From positions 1-5,573 of the forward strand of contig JBOGDF010000350.1 in assembly GCA_050701635.1 (NCBI GenBank): DNA of 5,573 nt. The letters are read 5' to 3'. Every line of letters starts with the position of its first letter. Position 1 is the stretch's first letter. Positions 5,511 through 5,573 of the stretch are shown here, one piece after another. The stretch is from WHSM01 sp050701635. GTDB lineage: Bacteria; Actinomycetota; Actinomycetes; Mycobacteriales; Micromonosporaceae. Both the position numbers and the translations under genes were made by a program. Under the pieces are notes generated by a model, which saw nothing but the letters and a program-made list of their open reading frames with translations, ran no database searches and was not told the origin of the DNA.

Positions 5511-5573
5511 TCACCGCGCGAAGCCGCCCCGGTCGCGGAACGACCGCGTGGCCGGCGGCGGCTGGCCGGTCAC
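5511..5573 (-). CDS. C-terminal end of an unidentified leftward gene (partial)
   Basis: On the minus strand, 20 sense codons run from the window edge to a TGA at 5513-5511, giving VTGQPPPATRSFRDRGGFAR. Every one of these codons ends in G or C, as expected for a real gene in this genome. The opposite-strand frame over the same bases (from ATG 5481) has clearly more A/T third positions. The stop lies 70 bp upstream of the DUF4126 start, so the two genes could be co-transcribed. The fragment is too short to name a product. An alternative is that the region is non-coding or the start of a divergent gene. Confidence 0.4.
   Translation of the reverse strand: MTGQPPPATRSFRDRGGFAR

Noticed and set aside
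5481..5573. Divergent forward gene starting at ATG 5481 and open to the window edge (MIAPNGDVDRSPREAAPVAE...)
   Set aside because: About 9 of 31 codons end in A or T and no ribosome-binding site is seen, while the minus-strand frame over 5514-5573 has G or C in all third positions. It cannot be fully excluded with so little sequence.

Overview
The window is high-GC DNA with strongly C/G-ending codons, Shine-Dalgarno-type starts and actinobacterial-style secreted proteins. It most likely comes from an actinomycete. The repeated GTAC words (Val-Arg written as GTA CGN) and the protein style suggest Micromonosporaceae or a relative, but that placement is inference.

Layout: (1) 1-132 is a GC-rich leader that opens with about eight tandem copies of a 9-bp unit and ends in a ribosome-binding site. 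(2) 133-4077 (+) is one very large gene for a secreted, multi-domain GH92 alpha-mannosidase: signal peptide, F5/8C-like domain, beta-sandwich-like region, GH92 catalytic core, and a second F5/8C-like domain. (3) 4083-4112 is a perfect 13-bp stem hairpin between two convergent genes, probably a bidirectional terminator. (4) 4113-4783 (-) is a two-gene type II toxin-antitoxin module: a ribbon-helix-helix antitoxin followed by a PIN-domain (VapC-like) toxin, joined by a GTGA stop/start overlap. Its probable promoter and operator fill the 39-bp gap upstream. (5) 4823-5440 (-) encodes a small DUF4126-type integral membrane protein, preceded by a strong ribosome-binding site and an 18-bp perfect palindrome. 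(6) 5511-5573 (-) looks like the last codons of another leftward gene.

The mannosidase would trim terminal alpha-mannose outside the cell, with its two flanking domains probably binding glycan or cell surface. No transporter, regulator or further glycosidase is visible beside it. The leftward genes do not appear functionally related to it. The toxin-antitoxin pair has its own promoter-like sequence and different codon use (CTA leucine codons, absent from the mannosidase), so it is plausibly a later insertion between the mannosidase and the DUF4126 gene.

I see no clear evidence of a wholly new system. The points most worth a second look are the compact operator of the toxin-antitoxin module, the hairpin shared by the convergent genes, the GC-rich tandem repeat with G-quadruplex potential upstream of the mannosidase, and the palindrome in the DUF4126 leader.
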